From NCBI GenBank assembly GCA_017546505.1, contig JAFYWV010000023.1:1-64000 (forward strand): DNA of 64,000 nucleotides. Reading direction: 5' to 3'. The notes beneath the pieces are model-generated. The model did not search any database, was not told where the DNA came from, and saw only the letters and a list, made by a program, of their open reading frames with translations. Shown piece after piece: positions 47,314 to 56,596 of the stretch (positions within the stretch are counted from its first letter, which is position 1; each line of letters opens with the position of its first letter). The translations under genes and the position numbers were made by a program. The DNA is from Bacteroidaceae bacterium. GTDB lineage: Bacteria; Bacteroidota; Bacteroidia; Bacteroidales; Bacteroidaceae.

Positions 47314-48020
47314 TGATGGAAACTGCATTATATCTAATTCCGGTTACGCTGGGCGAAACACCGCTGGGTAATGTCTTGCCGCAATATAACAGTGAAGTTA
47401 TTGCCGGTATACGCCATTTTATTGTGGAGGATATCCGTTCGGCACGTCGCTTTTTGCGTAAGGTCGACCCATCTTTCGACATTGACGGCTCGCAGTTCTT
47501 TGAACTTAACAAGCACACTTCGCCCGAGGCTGTTTCGGGTTTTCTGCGTCCTTTGTACGAGGGCAAGCCAATGGGCGTGATTTCAGAGGCCGGTTGTCCG
47601 GCTGTTGCCGACCCCGGGGCCGATGTTGTTGCCATTGCTCAACGCAAAGGTCTGAAAGTTGTTCCTCTGGTTGGCCCCTCCAGCATCATCCTCTCTGTTA
47701 TGGCATCGGGCTTCAATGGACAGAGTTTTGCGTTTAACGGTTATCTGCCTGTAAAACCCGATGAGCGCATAAAGGCTCTGCGCAAACTTGAACAGCGCAT
47801 ATATAACGAAAATCAGACTCAACTTTTCATCGAAACACCCTATCGCAATGGCAAGATGGTTGAGGATATTCTTGCAGCTTGCCGTCCGCAGACAAAATTG
47901 TGCATAGCTGCGAACCTGACTTGTGAAGGTGAGTATGCCAAGACGTGTACCGTCAAGGAGTGGAAAGGCAAGGTGCCTGACCTGTCAAAAATACCTTGTA
48001 TATTCTTGCTTTATAAGTAA
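47313..48020 (+). CDS. RsmI-like SAM-dependent (tetrapyrrole-type) methyltransferase
   Basis: This 235-residue protein has the tetrapyrrole methylase fold: ALYLIPVTLGETPLGNVLP at the start, MGVISEAGCPAVADPGADVV at about 88-107 (the GxPxxxDPG block of RsmI), VVPLVGPSSIILSVMASGF at about 115-133 and FIETPYRNGKMVEDIL at about 170-185. RsmI 2'-O-methylates C1402 of 16S rRNA; this protein is shorter (family about 275-285) and belongs to the Bacteroidota branch annotated simply as SAM-dependent methyltransferase. A second ATG follows directly at 47316. It is the last gene of the mtaB-GT2 operon. Confidence 0.85.
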   Translation: MMETALYLIPVTLGETPLGNVLPQYNSEVIAGIRHFIVEDIRSARRFLRKVDPSFDIDGSQFFELNKHTSPEAVSGFLRPLYEGKPMGVISEAGCPAVADPGADVVAIAQRKGLKVVPLVGPSSIILSVMASGFNGQSFAFNGYLPVKPDERIKALRKLEQRIYNENQTQLFIETPYRNGKMVEDILAACRPQTKLCIAANLTCEGEYAKTCTVKEWKGKVPDLSKIPCIFLLYK

Positions 48021-48105
48021 AAATAAGAATGTAGAAAATAAAATGCGGTTAGCGGCTTTTGCTGTTGCCGAAACTCCGTTTTCACCTTTCTGTTTTCCAC
48101 AAGGT

Positions 48106-48140
48106 GCTCCCCTAATGTAGGGGAGCTGTCACAAAGTGAC
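48106..48140. repeat. Paired short hairpins in the leader of the repeat region
   Basis: GCTCCCCT at 48106-48113 pairs with AGGGGAGC at 48119-48126, and GTCAC at 48128-48132 pairs with GTGAC at 48136-48140. The same kind of short inverted repeats (CACTTTGTG-like) recurs inside the 86-bp repeat array that begins 33 bp later. Confidence 0.5.
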
Positions 48141-48172
48141 TTAGGGGTATTTTGCGATTGAAAATAAATTTT

Positions 48173-48533
48173 CACTCACTCGCAGCTTTAACCTCACTTT
48201 GTGCACTTGAACCTGCTTTCGTTCGCAGTGCAACTTGCAAGTAAACTTGCGTTGCGCTCACTCACTCGCAGCTTTAACCTCACTTTGTGCACTTGAACCT
48301 GCTTTCGTTCGCAGTGCAACTTGCAAGTAAACTTGCGTTGCGCTCACTCACTCGCAGCTTTAACCGCACTTCGTGTGTTTGAACCTGCTTTCGTTCGCTG
48401 TGCAACCTACAAGTAAACTTGCGTTGCGTTCACTCACTCGCAGCTTTAACCGCACTTCGTGTGTTTGAACCTGCTTTCGTTCGCTGTACAACTTGCAAGT
48501 AAACTTGCGTTGCGTTCACTCACTCGCAGCTTT
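48173..48533. repeat. 86-bp tandem repeat array (four full copies and a partial fifth) reaching into uvrB
   Basis: Copies begin exactly at 48173, 48259, 48345 and 48431, each with CACTCACTCGCAGCTTTAAC; a fifth starts at 48517 and covers only the first 17 bases. Copies 1 and 2 are almost identical, and copies 3 and 4 share variants (CTTCGTGTGTT in place of CTTTGTGCACT). Each copy holds small dyads such as ACTTGCAAGT and GCAAGTAAACTTGC. Read on the minus strand the first bases of the fifth copy encode the last UvrB residues, and the uvrB stop codon is contributed at the copy junction. No spacers exist between copies, so it is not CRISPR. Confidence 0.9.
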
Positions 48534-50561
48534 CTGCTTTAATATCTCCATCAGTTTGAACATCTCGTCGCGGTGTTGTGCAGCCTCAATGAACTCCATC
48601 TTCTCTGCTGCACTCTCCATAAGCCGGCGTGTGCGCTCAATGCTCTTCTTAAGCTGCTCCACACTCATATACTCCACAATCGGGTCGCAGGCAATGGCGG
48701 TCGTTTGGTCGTTGTTGCCGTATAGCTTTATGCTCTTTCCGCTCTTTCCGCTCTCCTTGTTCTTCCTCTCGAGCGCAAGGGCATTTGTTATCTCTTTCTT
48801 GATTTGTGTCGGTGTTATGCCGTTCTGTTCGTTGTAGCGTATCTGTTTCTCCCTTCGGCGGTTTGTCTCGTCTATTGTACGCTGCATACTCTCGGTGATT
48901 TTGTCGGCATAGAAGATTACAAGGCCATTGACGTTGCGGGCGGCGCGCCCGGCTGTCTGTGTGAGCGAGCGGTGGCTGCGCAGAAAGCCCTCTTTGTCGG
49001 CATCCAATATTGCAACAAGTGAAACTTCGGGCAGGTCGAGTCCTTCGCGTAACAGGTTTACACCAATGAGTACGTCATACAGTCCTTCGCGCAGGTCTGT
49101 CATAATCTGTATGCGCTCAAGCGTGTCTACATCGCTGTGGATGTAGTTGCAACGGACGCCATTCTTCTGCAGATAGTCGGTGAGCTCCTCGGCCATTCTT
49201 TTTGTGAGCGTTGTGGCAAGCACACGCTCCTCGCGCTCCACGCGCAGTTGTATCTCTTCCATCAGGTCATCTACCTGGTTGGCTATGGGGCGCACCTCAA
49301 TTATCGGGTCGAGCAGTCCGGTCGGTCGTATAACCTGTTCCACTATAATGCCTTCGCTCTTTTCGAGCTCATAATCGGCCGGAGTGGCGCTGACATATAT
49401 TGTCTGTGGTGTCAATTTCTCAAACTCCTCGAACTTGAGCGGTCGGTTGTCGAATGCAGCCGGCAGGCGGAAACCGAACTCCACGAGGTTTGTCTTGCGG
49501 GCTCTGTCACCACCATACATTGCGTGTATCTGAGGAACGCTCACGTGGCTCTCGTCAATGATTAGCAGGAACTCCTCGGGGAAAAAGTCGAGCAGGCAAT
49601 AGGGGCGGGTGCCGGCTTCGCGTCCATCGAAATAGCGCGAGTAGTTCTCTATTCCCGAGCAGTGTCCCAGTTCGCGCAACATCTCAATGTCGTATGTCAC
49701 GCGTTCGTGCAGGCGTTTGGCCTCAAGAGGCTTGCCAATCTCGCGGAAATACTCTTCGCGGTCTATGAGGTCTTTCTCAATCTCGGCGATGGCACGCTCC
49801 GTGCTCTCTTTGGTGGTCATAAAAAGATTTGCCGGGTATATCCTGTAGTCGTCGAAACTGGCAATGCGCACTCCTGTTGTGCCGTCAATCTCCTCAATGC
49901 TGTCGATGTCGTCGTCCCAAAAGGTTATTCGCAGTATGTGGTCGCTGTATGCAAGGCTCACCTCAACGGTGTCGCCTTTTACGCGGAAGTTACCGCGTGA
50001 GAGGTCGGCGTCGTTGCGTGTGTAGAGGCTGCCTACAAGCTTGCGCAGGAAAACATTGCGGTCAATCTTTTGCCCTACACGTATTTCAATCACATTGTTG
50101 TAAAAGTCGCTAGGATTGCCCATACCATAGATGCACGACACCGAGGAGATGACGACAACATCCTTTCTGCCCGAGAGCAGTGCCGACGTGGCTGCAAGCC
50201 TCAGTTTGTCAATCTCGTCGTTTATGGCAAGGTCCTTCTCGATATATGTGTCGCTCGACGGAATATAGGCCTCGGGCTGGTAGTAGTCGTAGTACGAGAC
50301 ATAGTATTCAACGGCATTGTTCGGGAAGAACCCCTTGAACTCATTGTACAGCTGTGCCGCAAGGGTTTTGTTGTGGCTCAAGATTAGGGTGGGGCGGTTT
50401 ATCTCCTTTATGACGTTTGCCATAGTAAAGGTTTTTCCCGAGCCGGTGACACCAAGCAGTGTCTGCGCCGGAGCACCACTCCTTATGCCCTCTACAAGTT
50501 GGGCTATTGCTTCGGGCTGGTCGCCCATCGGTTTGTAGTCTGATGCAAGTTGAAATTTCAT
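48516..50561 (-). CDS. uvrB: Excinuclease ABC subunit B
   Basis: This 681-residue helicase-like repair protein verifies DNA damage together with UvrA and UvrC. Sequence features are the Walker A GVTGSGKTFTMANVI at about 35-50, the Y-rich beta-hairpin YYVSYYDYYQPEAYIPSSDT at about 90-110, the Walker B-like LLIIDESHVSVPQ near 335, the helicase motifs LREGLDLPEVSLVAILDADK and QTAGRAARN at about 505-550, and the C-terminal UVR motif IERTRRLMESAAEKMEF. I start at MKFQLASDYKP (50561), the conserved N-terminus; an upstream in-frame Met at 50615 adds a spurious hydrophobic stretch. The last codons (KAASE) lie in the fifth copy of the 86-bp repeat. Confidence 0.96.
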   Translation of the reverse strand: MKFQLASDYKPMGDQPEAIAQLVEGIRSGAPAQTLLGVTGSGKTFTMANVIKEINRPTLILSHNKTLAAQLYNEFKGFFPNNAVEYYVSYYDYYQPEAYIPSSDTYIEKDLAINDEIDKLRLAATSALLSGRKDVVVISSVSCIYGMGNPSDFYNNVIEIRVGQKIDRNVFLRKLVGSLYTRNDADLSRGNFRVKGDTVEVSLAYSDHILRITFWDDDIDSIEEIDGTTGVRIASFDDYRIYPANLFMTTKESTERAIAEIEKDLIDREEYFREIGKPLEAKRLHERVTYDIEMLRELGHCSGIENYSRYFDGREAGTRPYCLLDFFPEEFLLIIDESHVSVPQIHAMYGGDRARKTNLVEFGFRLPAAFDNRPLKFEEFEKLTPQTIYVSATPADYELEKSEGIIVEQVIRPTGLLDPIIEVRPIANQVDDLMEEIQLRVEREERVLATTLTKRMAEELTDYLQKNGVRCNYIHSDVDTLERIQIMTDLREGLYDVLIGVNLLREGLDLPEVSLVAILDADKEGFLRSHRSLTQTAGRAARNVNGLVIFYADKITESMQRTIDETNRRREKQIRYNEQNGITPTQIKKEITNALALERKNKESGKSGKSIKLYGNNDQTTAIACDPIVEYMSVEQLKKSIERTRRLMESAAEKMEFIEAAQHRDEMFKLMEILKQKAASE

Positions 50562-50689
50562 ATCCGTTTCAAAAAAAATGGGTGCTAATATACGAAAAAT
50601 AATTGTGAGAAACAAGTGTGTCCATACTTGCGGTTTCTGCTCGCTTGCCGGGAGATTTTATTGACGGCTGCAAATAAAAAGAGACTCAA

Positions 50690-50721
50690 CTTGTATATTT
50701 CCATCAATTTATATACTTTTG
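50690..50721 (+). promoter_or_regulatory. Promoter of the GH27-GH16 gene
   Basis: CTTG at 50690-50693, a 20-bp spacer and TACTTTTG at 50714-50721 match the consensus with one mismatch. Transcription would begin near 50728, after the in-frame ATG at 50719 and before the signal-peptide start chosen at 50770. Confidence 0.65.
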
Positions 50722-50769
50722 ATAAATTTATTCAATATATTGCAGAGAGTATTTAAATTAACTATAAAT

Positions 50770-53700
50770 ATGAAAAGACTGTTTTATGCTTTGGCGCTGT
50801 CGTTGCCTCTTTGTACAGCAGCCGAAAATCCCCCACTTATGGGTTGGAGTTCTTGGAATACCTACGGTTTCCAAATCAATGATTCTGTAATTCAGGCTCA
50901 GGCCGATGCTATGGTTGGGCTTGGTTTCAAGGATTGTGGTTACAATCACATTAATATCGACGACGGCTTCTTTGGCGGCCGTGATGCTGAGGGTAATCTG
51001 CTCATTCACCCCGAGCGTTTCCCCAACGGATTGCGTGGGCTTGTGGATTATATTCACGCTAAAGGCTTGAAAGCAGGTATATACTCCGATGCCGGCCGTA
51101 ACACCTGTGCTTCATATTGGGGCAAACCAAAGGATGAAATTGGCCGTGGTGTTGGTCTTTATGGTCACGATGCTGCCGATTTTGACCTCTATTTCAACCC
51201 TGACAAACTCAATTTCGATTTTATAAAGATTGACTATTGCGGTGCCGATGCCGGCAATAACGACGAGGGGCTTGACCTTGATGTGGAACAGCGTTACAAG
51301 GAGATAGCTGCAGCACTGAAAGCTGTCGGTCGTGACGATGTCACCTGGAACATCTGCCGTTGGGCTTTCCCCGGCACTTGGGCTTGCGGCATCGCCGACT
51401 CTTGGCGTACTACCGAGGATATATACCTCGGTTGGGAGTCTGTAAAGAGCATCATCAACCAGAGCCTCTATCTGTCGGCATATACAAGCTATGGCCATTA
51501 CAATGATATGGATATGCTTGAGGTTGGTCGTGGCCTTACCGACGAAGAGGACAAAACCCACTTTGGTATGTGGTGCATAATGAGCTCTCCGTTGCTCATC
51601 GGTTGTGATATGAACGACATCAAGGGTAATGCGCTCGAACTGATGCAGAACAAGGAGCTCATTGCATTGAACCAGAACACTCTTGGTTTGCAGGCATACG
51701 TGGTTAAACGCGAAAACGGTGGCTATGTGCTTGTGAAGGATGTCGAGGAGAAATATGGAACAAAGCGTGCCGTGGCTTTCTATAACCCCACAAATGCCGC
51801 TATTGATATGAGCATATCCTTTGAGCAGGTTGACCTTGCCGGCGAGGTAGCTGTGCGCGACCTGTTCGAAAAAAGAAATCTTGGCGTTTATGAGGGTGCA
51901 TACTCTGTTACTGTGCCGGCTCACGGAACAAGGATATATAAATTTGATGCCGAGGAGCGTCTTGAGCGTACCTTGTACGAGGCCGAGACTGCTTGGCTCA
52001 CCGACTATCAGGAGATAAAGAACAACGAAGTCTATGGCACAGCAATCTATGCCGAGAAGAGCAACTGCTCAGGCGGTGTGGCTGTGGGTTGGCTTGGTAA
52101 CCGTGACAGCAACGACCTTCAATGGCGTAATGTCTACAGCCGTGATGGTGGCGAGTACACTCTGCGCGTATATTTTATAACCGGCGAAAACCGCACAATG
52201 AAATTGAGTGTCAACGGTGGTGAGCCTCAGGTCTATACCGGCAATTCGGGTGGCTGGGGCACAGTAGGCTCGGCAGAATTTGACGTGGTGCTCAAGAAGG
52301 GCGAGAACGTTGTGCGCCTTTTCAATGAGAACGGATATATGGGCGACATTGACAAAATGGTGCTTGTGAACAAGAATGCACCTGTCGTTACTGTAGATTA
52401 TCCCATTGTCTTTGACAAGAACCAGGGTTACACTCACGGCAGCCGTCGTCTGAACAGTGTTTCACTCAGCGGGCAGACATTGCAGTTGCCTACTCCGTTA
52501 AAGGTGTATAGCAAGATTGATGATGGTTGCTTCAATGCAAAGGCCGGTGAAACAGTTGCTCCATCTTTTGGCTTTACAGGTACTTGGATGAACGGCTTTG
52601 TATATATCGACCGCGGACAGGACGGTGCTTTCGAGGCAAAATTGAATGCCGACGGTTCAATCCCTGCCGGCAGCGATATTATGGCTTTCTCATACGCAGA
52701 GCCATCTTTGGGCTCGGGAACAGGCTATAACAGCAATGGTGAGAGAGTTTCAAATACAAATGTTCTCAACCCTCCTGCATTTACAGTTCCTGCCGACCTG
52801 GCTCCCGGTTTCTATCGTATGCGTTACAAGGTCGATTGGGCTTCGATTGACCCTGCCGGACGTGCCGAGGATGGCAACGGTATTTTGCAGAACGGCGGTG
52901 CTATATGTGACGTGGTGTTGAATGTTCATAACGACAATGGCGCATTCTCTGTTGTTGCCGAGAATGGCGCGCTGCTTGCCGCCGACGGCTCGGCATTGCC
53001 TTCGACAGTGCCTTTTGCGCAACCTTTGACTGTAAAGGTTGTCCCCTCCGACGGTTATGTACTCGATGTGCTGAAAGTTCTTCACGGTCACAATCTCGAC
53101 GGTGATGCAGAGCTTCACGGTGTGAAGCAGTATCGTGAGGATATTATCTCCGGAACGCTTGTAAAGGACGGTAAGGTGACAATCCCTGCTGAATATATCG
53201 ATGGCGATGTGGTGATAACCGCTGTCTTTGCCAATGCGGCAGATGGTGTCGGTGGCGATGGTTATGCGCTGTCGTTCGACAAGGATGCGCAAGTTCCCGG
53301 AGAACACAGATATTTAGTGTTGTTTAACAGAATGGATATGTCTCCCAGTGGCCCTGATACTTACAGAGATGCATACCGCGTTGCTACCGATGAGGACCAA
53401 ACCGGTTTTTATACTCTTGAAGGGACTCGGGATATAGATGTAATAATAGAAAATTTTGCTGGTGAGGATATCAAGAATGTTTATATGTATATCGACCTCA
53501 ACAACGACGGTAAATTCGTGGCTCTGCTTAATGAGGATGGTTTGCCGGCAATGTCGAGTGAACTCGTCGCATTCTCTTGTCATAATGGCATAGATAGCGA
53601 AGGAAATCCTGCTCAAAAGGGAGCTGTGGCAATCCTTCCTACCGTTGTTCTTGATGATGCGATACCTGCAGGTGTGTATCGTATGCGTCTGAAATTGGAT

Positions 53701-55056
53701 ACGGATAATATAAATCCTGGCGGTTCCGAGAATTTTGTTGCCGAAAATGGTCTTATCATTGATTATCTTATAAGTATCGCAGGCGATAAGAGGAGACTGA
53801 CACTTCACACAGTTGATGGAAGTATAGACGGTGTGGATAATACAGCATTGCCTATGATGGTTGAAAATAATGAAATGATTACATATGTATTGCGCGGTGC
53901 TCCGGGATATAAGTGTAATAAGGTAATTGTGCGTCATGGATATAATCTTGATGGCGAGCAGTATGTGAACGGCAATCTTCAGTGGCGCGAGGTAGAGGAA
54001 AAAGTCAATGTCAATGCTAGGAATCATCTTGTGCCTGCGTGGTGTCTCGATGGTGATGTGGCTTTGTTTGCCGAGTTTGAGCCCGAGGAGGGTTGCGAGT
54101 GGCAGCTTGTTTTCAGTGACGAGTTCAATGCCGAGGATATGTCACAGCCTGTCGACGAAAAGTGGATGCGTTGCCAGCGTTACGGTGCAACCTGGAACCG
54201 TTGGCTCAGCGACAGCAAGGAGGTAATCTACCTGCAGGGTGGCGACCTCGTTGCACGCGCCATACCAAACCCCGACCAGGCGAGCGACCCTGTGCCGATG
54301 ATTACCGGTGGTATAAAGAGCAACAACCGTTTCGGCTTTACATACGGTTACGTCGAGGCGCGCATCAAGTCCAACCCCTGGACAGGAAACTTCCCTGCGT
54401 TCTGGATGATGCCCGAGAATCAGAGTGCCGGTTGGCCCGATTGTGGTGAGATTGACATCTGGGAAACAATTGACTCTCAGGAGCGCTCTTGGCACACAGT
54501 ACACAGCAACTGGACCTACGATCTCCATAACACAAATAACCCGCAGTCGAGCTTCAATGTCGCTACATCGCACGACCGTTACCATACATACGGCTTGAAG
54601 TGGGATGAGACAACCTTGATATGGTATGTCGACGGCAAGGAAGTCGGTCGTTATGCAAAATCAACCAACCAATCATATCTTGACCAGGGACAGTGGCCTT
54701 TCGACAAGCATTTCCATCTGATTTTGAACCAGAGCGTGGGCAACAACGCTTGGGCTGCCGATGCCGATGTGACACACACCTATGAGACACGTTTCGATTG
54801 GGTGCGTGTATATCAGACACCAGGTATGGAGAATACAAACGGCACGGTCGGTGTGGTGTCTGTGCTTGATGATGCCAATGCCGATGTTCGTGTCGCAGAC
54901 AACACAGTCATTGTTTCTGTCGATGCTCCACGCAACGTGGCAGTGTATGATGTGTCAGGTCGCAAGGTGGCCGAGGATTTTGTCCGTGGCACACACTGCT
55001 TTGCCTTGTCAAGTGGCGTGTATGTTGTAGAGGGTGTAAAGGTTGTCGTTAAGTGA
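50770..55056 (+). CDS. Secreted bifunctional GH27 alpha-galactosidase / GH16 endoglycosidase
   Basis: This 1428-residue protein joins two catalytic domains. A signal peptide covers about 1-18. GH27 spans about 20-390 (PPLMGWSSWNTYGF; nucleophile Asp155 in FIKIDYCGAD; acid/base Asp217 in SWRTTEDIY). About 398-530 is a CBM6/35-type module (LYEAETAW ... YTLRVYFITGENRTMKLSVN). About 555-1110 holds two related beta modules, each ending in a VLHGHNLDG / VRHGYNLDG plus DGDV-type stretch. GH16 spans about 1110-1345, with DCGEIDIWE giving Glu1227, Asp1229 and Glu1232. A type IX-like tail closes it (VAVYDVSGRKV ... SGVYVVEG). The expected action is removal of an alpha-galactose cap plus internal cleavage of a beta-glycan. 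I chose the Met that starts the signal peptide. Family calls are firm; substrate is inferred. Confidence 0.9.
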   Translation: MKRLFYALALSLPLCTAAENPPLMGWSSWNTYGFQINDSVIQAQADAMVGLGFKDCGYNHINIDDGFFGGRDAEGNLLIHPERFPNGLRGLVDYIHAKGLKAGIYSDAGRNTCASYWGKPKDEIGRGVGLYGHDAADFDLYFNPDKLNFDFIKIDYCGADAGNNDEGLDLDVEQRYKEIAAALKAVGRDDVTWNICRWAFPGTWACGIADSWRTTEDIYLGWESVKSIINQSLYLSAYTSYGHYNDMDMLEVGRGLTDEEDKTHFGMWCIMSSPLLIGCDMNDIKGNALELMQNKELIALNQNTLGLQAYVVKRENGGYVLVKDVEEKYGTKRAVAFYNPTNAAIDMSISFEQVDLAGEVAVRDLFEKRNLGVYEGAYSVTVPAHGTRIYKFDAEERLERTLYEAETAWLTDYQEIKNNEVYGTAIYAEKSNCSGGVAVGWLGNRDSNDLQWRNVYSRDGGEYTLRVYFITGENRTMKLSVNGGEPQVYTGNSGGWGTVGSAEFDVVLKKGENVVRLFNENGYMGDIDKMVLVNKNAPVVTVDYPIVFDKNQGYTHGSRRLNSVSLSGQTLQLPTPLKVYSKIDDGCFNAKAGETVAPSFGFTGTWMNGFVYIDRGQDGAFEAKLNADGSIPAGSDIMAFSYAEPSLGSGTGYNSNGERVSNTNVLNPPAFTVPADLAPGFYRMRYKVDWASIDPAGRAEDGNGILQNGGAICDVVLNVHNDNGAFSVVAENGALLAADGSALPSTVPFAQPLTVKVVPSDGYVLDVLKVLHGHNLDGDAELHGVKQYREDIISGTLVKDGKVTIPAEYIDGDVVITAVFANAADGVGGDGYALSFDKDAQVPGEHRYLVLFNRMDMSPSGPDTYRDAYRVATDEDQTGFYTLEGTRDIDVIIENFAGEDIKNVYMYIDLNNDGKFVALLNEDGLPAMSSELVAFSCHNGIDSEGNPAQKGAVAILPTVVLDDAIPAGVYRMRLKLDTDNINPGGSENFVAENGLIIDYLISIAGDKRRLTLHTVDGSIDGVDNTALPMMVENNEMITYVLRGAPGYKCNKVIVRHGYNLDGEQYVNGNLQWREVEEKVNVNARNHLVPAWCLDGDVALFAEFEPEEGCEWQLVFSDEFNAEDMSQPVDEKWMRCQRYGATWNRWLSDSKEVIYLQGGDLVARAIPNPDQASDPVPMITGGIKSNNRFGFTYGYVEARIKSNPWTGNFPAFWMMPENQSAGWPDCGEIDIWETIDSQERSWHTVHSNWTYDLHNTNNPQSSFNVATSHDRYHTYGLKWDETTLIWYVDGKEVGRYAKSTNQSYLDQGQWPFDKHFHLILNQSVGNNAWAADADVTHTYETRFDWVRVYQTPGMENTNGTVGVVSVLDDANADVRVADNTVIVSVDAPRNVAVYDVSGRKVAEDFVRGTHCFALSSGVYVVEGVKVVVK

Positions 55057-55387
55057 CGGCATCTTTTCGCAGCAGCCCAACAGAAACAGCCTGAATTTTA
55101 TTCTGTGATTGTTTGAGGATCGTTTTTTAGCAGATTTTTTTACTTTAAAGGCAGGAAACAGTGTCGCTGTTTCCTGCCTTTAAAGGAGTAAAGATGCAAA
55201 GACTGGTTCGAACTTTACATTGCCGTGCTTTAGTGTATTTAAAAAAAAATAGACATCTTCTTATGATATTTTAGTTTTTGCTAACGAATAATGAGCTTTT
55301 TATGGTTGTTTTTTCTGTCAAAAAGCACTATCTTTGCAAAAATTTTTAATAAATGCGTTTAATGGGCGATTGTGCGTTGTCCGGTAA
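55057..55387. other. Intergenic region with a 19-bp hairpin and the bamD promoter
   Basis: No gene was seen in these 331 bases. CTTTAAAGGCAGGAAACAG at 55143-55161 is exactly complementary to 55167-55185, with a five-base loop; it probably ends the GH27-GH16 transcript although no T-run follows. Confidence 0.6.
55305..55336 (+). promoter_or_regulatory. Promoter of the bamD operon
   Basis: GTTG at 55305-55308, a 20-bp spacer and TATCTTTG at 55329-55336 (perfect -7). Transcription would begin about 45 bp before bamD. Confidence 0.7.
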
Positions 55388-56215
55388 ATGACCGCAATGA
55401 TGAACAGAATTTTATACATACTTCTAACAGCCGTTGTTGCCTTGGCATCCTGTACGTCGTATGACAAGGTGTACAAGATTGGTGACTACGATTATAGATA
55501 CGAGACTGCAAAGGCGTATTATCTTGAGGGAAAATACACCAATGCGGCCGATTTGCTTGAGTCTATGGTGACAATGCTCAAGGGTGGCGACAAGGCCGAA
55601 GAGTCGCTTGTGTTGCTTGCAAGGTGTTACTATGAGTCCAAGGACTATGAGACAGCTTCGCAGTATTTCAAGCTCCACTACTCGAACTATCCCCGTGGCG
55701 AATATGCCGAGTATGCACGTTTCTATTCGGGAAAATCCCTGTTTATGGGTATCCCCGAGCCCGAGCTTGACCAGACGAATACATATTCGGCCATCAACGA
55801 GTTGCAGTTGTTTATGGAGTATTATCCTCACAGCGTCTATAACACCGAGGCTCAGGAGATGATTTTGAAAATGCACGATGTGCTTGTTAAAAAGCAGTAT
55901 CTGTCGGCAAAGCTATATTACGACCTTGGCGATTTGGCCTACATCGGCAACAACTATCAAGCTTGTGTCGTTACAGCGCAGAACGCATTGAAGGATTACC
56001 CCTATACCAATTTGCGCGAGGAACTTTCGATACTTATACTCAGAGCAAAATACCAGATGGCTCACAAGAGTATCGAGTCCAAGAAAATGGAACGCTATCG
56101 CGACACGATTGATGAATATTATGCCTTCAAGACAGAGTTCCCCTCGAGCGACTATATAAAGGAGGCCGACAAATACTACAAAGAGGCGATAAAATTCGTT
56201 AAGGTAACAGAATAA
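55388..56215 (+). CDS. bamD: Outer-membrane assembly lipoprotein BamD
   Basis: This 275-residue lipoprotein is an essential part of the BAM complex that inserts beta-barrel proteins in the outer membrane. The signal peptide ends at the lipobox ALASC (Cys22 with this start). The mature part is a TPR array: YETAKAYYLEGKYTNAADLL, ESLVLLARCYYESKDYETAS, FKLHYSNYPRGEYAEYARFY and LYYDLGDLAYIGNNYQACVV. The order bamD-rpoZ-DUF4293 is conserved in Bacteroidota. Alternative starts at 55397 and 55400 (MNRILY) are as good and only shorten the n-region. Confidence 0.93.
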   Translation: MTAMMNRILYILLTAVVALASCTSYDKVYKIGDYDYRYETAKAYYLEGKYTNAADLLESMVTMLKGGDKAEESLVLLARCYYESKDYETASQYFKLHYSNYPRGEYAEYARFYSGKSLFMGIPEPELDQTNTYSAINELQLFMEYYPHSVYNTEAQEMILKMHDVLVKKQYLSAKLYYDLGDLAYIGNNYQACVVTAQNALKDYPYTNLREELSILILRAKYQMAHKSIESKKMERYRDTIDEYYAFKTEFPSSDYIKEADKYYKEAIKFVKVTE

Positions 56216-56239
56216 TAAAACAACATAATAAAAAATAAG

Positions 56240-56578
56240 ATGGATTACAAGAAAACAAACGCTCCAACAAACACTGTCACACGCAATATGGCAGATTTTG
56301 TAAATGAAACAGGAAACGTGTATGAGTCGGTTGCAATTATCGGTAAGCGCTCAAACCAGATTGCAGCGGAGATGAAAGATGAGTTGCTCAAGAAACTTAA
56401 CGAGTTCTCATCATCAACCGATAACCTTGAGGAGCAGTTCGAGAATCACGAGCAGATAGAGATTTCGCGCTATTTCGAGAGATTGCCAAAGCCTACACTC
56501 ATTGCTGCGCAGGAGTTCCTTGAGGACAAAATCTACTTCCGCGACCCTGCTAAGGAGGTTGAGAGCGAGGAGGCATAA
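56240..56578 (+). CDS. rpoZ: RNA polymerase omega-type subunit (Bacteroidota family)
   Basis: This 112-residue protein is the Bacteroidota omega (RpoZ/Rpb6-like) subunit, which stabilises the beta' chain. It starts MDYKKTNAPTNTVTRNMADF and contains NVYESVAIIGKRSNQIAAEM, where the second half carries the omega helix that contacts beta'. The C-terminal part (LPKPTLIAAQEFLEDKIYFR) is specific to this phylum. It lies 24 bp after bamD and 18 bp before DUF4293. Confidence 0.9.
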   Translation: MDYKKTNAPTNTVTRNMADFVNETGNVYESVAIIGKRSNQIAAEMKDELLKKLNEFSSSTDNLEEQFENHEQIEISRYFERLPKPTLIAAQEFLEDKIYFRDPAKEVESEEA

Positions 56579-56596
56579 TGCTCTAAAACTTTTGAT

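Noticed and set aside
48173..48533. Considered as a CRISPR array
   Set aside because: The 86-bp units are contiguous with no unique spacers and there are no cas genes.
55200..55245. GGTTCGAA-containing stretch considered as a tRNA T-arm
   Set aside because: No acceptor, D or anticodon stems can be formed around it.
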